Shown in pieces: positions 59,322-64,000 of a DNA stretch of 64,000 nucleotides (position 1 is its first letter; each line of letters starts with the position of its first letter). Source of the DNA: Megascapheus bottae (Eukaryota > Chordata > Mammalia > Rodentia > Geomyidae); contig JANJXV010000016.1 in assembly GCA_024803745.1 (NCBI GenBank), positions 39,599,001-39,663,000 of the forward strand, written 5' to 3'. A model generated the notes under the pieces. That model saw only the letters and a list, made by a program, of their open reading frames with translations. It ran no database searches and was not told where the DNA came from. The translations under genes and the position numbers were made by a program.

Positions 59322-62300
59322 AAGTTCAGTAAACTTTATGTAAGTTCTTGTTCTAAAAAAACTATTCATTGAAAAATTAAGAAAGGCTTATATACAACTG
59401 TAAAATCATGACCTATTTATGATGGGAATTTGTTGATATGAAATTACACCTTGATTTGCTAAAAAGAAATACCATTGTACTATACATAATGTAAATCTTT
59501 ATGCTGATCTAGCATCTCCTTGGGTGTTTCTGAATCTTCTCTTTTTCATTCCTTCCCCCATTGAGTGCATTTTGTGACCTCTCTTCTAATCGAAAGTCCA
59601 CTCCATAGCTACATGATTAAGTGCTGGATTAATTTTCTGTGATACTAAGGTGTCCTTGAAATTCAGAGTCATGAGGTTTAATTGATAATTCATCCTGTTG
59701 GGACAGTGACTGTTGCACCGCAATGTACTGACTGACATGTAAATCAATAATAAAAGTATTAATAATTTCAGAATATATATCCAGTGCCACTATTGGATAT
59801 TATATTTAACATATTGCTAATAAATATTATGAAAAATAGCATGGTGTTAATATGGGACCAAGAGTATTGGTGTGTACATACATAGATAAATGTTGAGTTA
59901 CAAAATCAGGAGATGTTTGTGGATGCTTTGGTTATATTTTTGTATCACTTCAGGGCTTTCAGGAGTGGAACTATGAACTAGTCTGTATTAATTTGGTATA
60001 GATTTCCATGTAAACCCCCAAATCCTCAGGCAGTGAAAGATTCATAGTTTCCTTGGTTCCATAAAATCACCCGAGATAGACAAACCTTCTGTTGATTATA
60101 TGAAGATGAAAGACCTGGGAGACAGAAGGAGGAAATGGTATTTCCCTATAAAGTTCCAGTCTAAGTGGAAAAGGAAAAAACATGAAGAAATAAGTACAGT
60201 GTAATTTAGAGATAAAATGATTCTTTTTCCTTAAGCAATGGGACAGAGCTAAGAAGGAGGGAAACCATGTATTCTGCAGTGTGAATGGTAAATCTCTGAG
60301 ATATTCTGATAAAAAGTCAATGTGCTGTTATAATACAAGCTCAGGTAATAAATTCAGTGGTGTAACTGGACTAATGGAATTTTATTCCAGTGAATATGCA
60401 TTGGAATGCAAAAAAGCAAGGTAACAGGAGGAAGTATTTTTTGAGCAGAGAACTGGAAGGATATAGAGAGCACATTAAACTCCTTGAACTGTCTCAGTAT
60501 AGTCTGATAGCTATGTAGTACAGAAAAGTTTAACAGAAAAAAATGAGGAAAATTAACAAACAGTTAAAAAGCAATTGAAGACTAAACTAGCCCAGATTTT
60601 CCTCCAAATGTTTTACACGATATTTCCTTCTTATCTTTGGTAATGATACACAAAATACAGATGGAACATTAGGTAAATTTTACTTTTACCTAGGTGCTGA
60701 ATATCTTATATAAACTGCCATATCTACAGAAGAGAGCAGCAGTGTTATTTTGGAGGAAATAACAAGAAGGTTACTTTTAGCAAAGGCAGCTGATGCCTTC
60801 TGTCCACTCTGCTGAATAAAGACTTGTGAGTGAGATGATAAGGGGGGGGGGGCACTTGATTGATTGACTTGTTTAAGATTTTCCAGAGCACTATATTTGT
60901 CATAATGTTGTGACAGTGCCTGTCTAATGATGAGATAAGGTATTTTGATTGGGAACGACTAAATGTGAACCTATAGAGTACAGGAGACCAAACCTTAACA
61001 ACTCTAGTAAACAATAATAACAACAAAAATCAGGCTCATCAAAAAGAATCAACAACAACAAAAGAAAAACCAGATTTTGCATGCTCACTATACACATCTT
61101 GCTGTTGCTTCTGAATGGATTATATTGGTAAAAGGCTTCTTCCCTAATAGTTTACAAGAAATAAGACAATTCTCCAAAGCATCTAGAGAAGCAGTTATTT
61201 TCTGGATATATATACTATATGGGCCTGCTTTAGATGCACATGCTTTATTTGTCTTTTCAGAATGAGAGCTTTATGAAAAGAGACTACACATATCCAACAA
61301 TTTCAAAAGTCTTTCTAGCCTGGTGTGATGGATGTATGTTTTACATCATATAGGAAACTCTTACCTTTGCAGTACCTAGCTAAATAATAACAGAGGAAGA
61401 GTAGAAAAGCAAAGGGTACATGAAACAGGAAAATGCATAGCCCTGGTATTAAACCAGTTAGTTAATATCACTAAAATACTTGAAACATGGCTGTGGATAC
61501 TTTATTAATTTATTTCAACTACTGCAGAAAACATATACATTTATGTGGTGTCATGTGAGGTTTTGATCATAGATTCAGTTTGTAAAGTTTCAATTGGTTC
61601 AGACTTCTCTGTCTCCTCAAGTATTTATCATGTCTTTATGGGGAAAATTTCTAAGCCTTCTAATTTTTGAGAGATACTTTTTCCTTTCACTAAGGATGAG
61701 AGTGAATAAAATCCATTACTCTGAAAATGAAAAGATCTGTCCCACCGTTGACTTGTATCTTTTTGAATCCACGGTAGTTTCCATTCCCATGACTAACTAG
61801 TGTTAAGCCTAATATTCAATCAATCAACTGGATTTTTGTTGATTGTGCTGGTCTGTTTCTGTATTTTTTGATGACTATACTGTAATCATTCCTGAATGAC
61901 AATTATTAAGAGGAAGGAAATTCTAGAGGTGTGGACTGATAAATATAACCTAGCTCTCAACCACAACAAGGTAACATCAGTAAGGCTAGAACCCTTTCCA
62001 AGGAATGGCAAGCAACAATGTAGGGTTATATTTCATAGGGGCACAGAGCAGTTAGGAGTCCCTCTGCAGGACTCAGTGCTTGCCATGAAACCCCTTGTGA
62101 AATAATGTCTTTGTGGATCAAGGAGCTGTTCTGTTGAGCTATTTGTTATAATGGCATGGTCAACCTGTAAATGAATGACTGCTGTACTAGAAGTCCTAAA
62201 TCTCCACACTACACCTTTCTGTGAATAACCCATTTGTTCATCAGTTACCACAACTGGTTATCCTCCAGAGGAATTATGTATGTATTTGTCATAGAATAAA

Positions 62301-62663
62301 GGAAATATGGGGTTGCTTTGCTTGCCAATACGTTCTAGGAAAAAAATGATACCCTGAGTAGAAGAGATTTAAGGAAAATATAAATTTCTGATATATTCAA
62401 GTACCTGTCTTTAGAAAGTATGATCTTAAAAAAGAATAGAGAAATCTGACACCCATCCATTTTATTAACACAGGTAATCACATTAAGGAAAGAGGCAGAG
62501 ACACATTCTCCTGTTCATACAGCTGGCCATACTGACACAAACTATGACACAGCAGATGAAATGTTCAATCAGAACCTAAATATTGAGGGTCCCAGCTAAA
62601 TCCAAATTAATCCCTTAACAAACTTTACAGAAGTCAGCTGACAATATCAACAATAAAACTATA
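59322..62663. other. Unique AT-rich DNA
   Basis: About 3.3 kb without a gene or dispersed repeat I can support. A run of eleven G lies at 60842-60852. Confidence 0.5.
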
Positions 62664-62873
62664 AAATAAGAAAGAAGGAAGGAAGTAAAGGAGGGGATGG
62701 GAGAGATTGAAGAAAGGAAGGGAGTAGTTCCATCAGTAAAAACACAGGAACATCAAAATAATAAAGCATAATTAACTGAAAACCTTTCCAGAACCTGAGA
62801 GAAGAAATTAACATAGTGATGAGTATGTTATTTGTTAACTCTCTTCTGCAGTATATTTCCTGGTGAGTGATAT

Positions 62874-62926
<53 letters not shown>
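62664..62926 (+). repeat. GGAA-rich stretch and (CA)n microsatellite
   Basis: A purine-rich GAAG/GGAA tract at 62668-62725 and (CA)n at 62876-62926 (about 50 bp). Confidence 0.92.
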
Positions 62927-63082
62927 ATGCATTCTGAGAACAATTAAGCTTTTGAATATATTAAATGGTACTTAGTGAAAAGTGTTTTACAAGTAGCTCA
63001 GCTTTAGGGTCAATGTTAATCTTAAAGACTTAGCTCCTATTCCAGAGGCATTGGTTATTAATAGCACAGTCATATTACTTAC

Positions 63083-63220
63083 CTGTAATCACGTCTTTGG
63101 GCATAAAATGGATATCATCAGCAGGAGCCTGATAATGCTTCTCAAGCTGTTTGCCGCCATCTGCAAAATGTTCCCTCGCTGGGGGCATGAATGCAATGTC
63201 AGGATCTGGGTCATCTTTCA
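63083..63220 (-). CDS. Candidate internal coding exon, gene not recognised (partial)
   Basis: Seen on the minus strand: the segment ends with CAG|GTAAGT, a near-perfect donor. It begins after a pyrimidine-rich stretch and a GAGCAG tandem acceptor. Between them one frame is open throughout (138 bp, 46 codons, phase 1 at both ends) and reads protein-like: it starts KDDPDPDIAFMPPAREHF and ends ADDIHFMPKDVIT, so an acidic DI(A/H)FMP motif occurs twice, 28 residues apart. Using the upstream AG of the tandem acceptor would add exactly one codon. A phase 1-1 exon can be skipped or duplicated without a frameshift. No signal peptide, membrane segment or known domain is visible in so short a piece, and I do not recognise the protein. 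No neighbouring exon of the same gene was identified with confidence. It is the strongest coding candidate in the window, but one frame of another phase is also nearly open, so a chance ORF is not excluded. Confidence 0.5.
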
Positions 63221-64000
63221 CTGCTCAGCCACAGTGGAGAATGACACAGAAAAGCCAAGTGGTCACTCCCATAAAAGCCAGCTAGCTTCTTGCTTTTTTG
63301 ATTTATGAAAAATAAATCAGTGAACAAATGAACCAATACCTATCACTGTTTAAAAAAAATGAAGCACTCACTTGAAATGAAACCAGCACTAGGTCTGTTG
63401 GAAATAGGTGAGGCTGACACAAATGTGTGGCTTATCTACAGGAAAAAATGGTAACATTTTATAGAGAAGATGGAGCAAGGACATAAAAATTCTCTGAAAT
63501 GCACACTCGCAGCCTGGACCACGGCTGTCACACTCTTAAGTACAAACAGTGCACACTCAGTATTTTCAGAATTCTCTTCGCAATTTCCTAAAAGTCAGGA
63601 ATCCTCCACTGGAAATGGGTCTCAGAAAAGTGGGAAATATGGATGCCACGGTGCAGCCATGAGAAAGCAATCACATCGCTCTCACATCAGTATTTCATGG
63701 GTGCTTAAGGTAAGAGCAGAAGTTAGGCAGAAAATGGGCTGAGTCAGAGGAAGGCTGTCCTGCAGCAATGGCTTAATGTTTCTTCCAGAAGACTCTGTCG
63801 TTGTAATTCTAGTACTTCCAGCTCACAGTGGGAATTTTCCCTTTAACTTTGCCTACAACAGGATGGAAGCTGGCTTCACTTTTGATTTCAAATTAACTTC
63901 TGCACTATCCCCAAAGTAGATATGTTACACCGTTAGCACTGATTCAGTTTACTTGTACATACGTTTTAATATAGACTTTGACAAACCTCACTAAATATAA
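63221..64000. other. Unique DNA flanking the candidate exon
   Basis: No further exon could be supported. On the + strand 63442-63709 has splice-like borders and an open frame, but the peptide is unrecognised and the acceptor is weak. Confidence 0.4.

Overview
The window looks like non-coding nuclear DNA from a rodent. The marker is a dimeric SINE present in many copies on both strands. Its left half resembles a tRNA-Ala/ID element, and its right half carries the block 'gccttgag...gtccaagg...gcccaggccctgagttcaagcc...ggactgg'. This matches the IDL-Geo family described from Geomyoidea (kangaroo rats, pocket mice, pocket gophers). A second dimeric SINE carries the same right half behind a 7SL/B1-like left half ('cctagctactcaggaggctgag'). 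The sequence is AT-rich, full of microsatellites and 5'-truncated L1 3' ends, and has no long open reading frame outside L1. I infer a geomyoid rodent; genus and chromosome cannot be read from the sequence.

Layout. 1-1.2 kb: a GC- and CpG-richer unique block. 1.2-10 kb: AT-rich unique DNA with scattered SINEs and two old L1 tails. 10-12.1 kb: a retroposed block bounded by a 16-bp repeat, then a degenerate L1 ORF2/3'UTR. 12-25 kb: mostly unique DNA, with IDL-Geo copies at 15.8, 19.9-20.5 (SINE inside SINE), 22.1 and 23.6 kb. 25.6-30.1 kb: three exon-like segments with good splice signals on the + strand. 27-28.4 kb: SINEs and microsatellites. 31-43 kb: unique DNA with older SINEs and an L1 tail. 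43.6-45.5 kb: traces of C2H2 zinc-finger sequence, then a GC-rich block carrying a tiny L1 insertion. 48.4-48.7 kb: a long polypurine tract. 53.7-54.2 kb: two B1/Geo SINEs in tandem. 55-59.3 kb: a dense L1 region with two twin-primed (5'-inverted) copies, one nested insertion that looks like an L1 3' transduction, and a SINE inserted in an L1. 62.9-64 kb: a (CA)n tract and, on the minus strand, the best coding-exon candidate (63083-63220).

The window therefore reads as intergenic or intronic DNA. If the 63.1-kb exon is real, much of the window may be intron of a minus-strand gene that I could not name. There is no CRISPR array, operon, phage or comparable multi-gene system. The most informative features are retrotransposition structures that can be read directly, and a few candidate exons that need transcript or comparative evidence.
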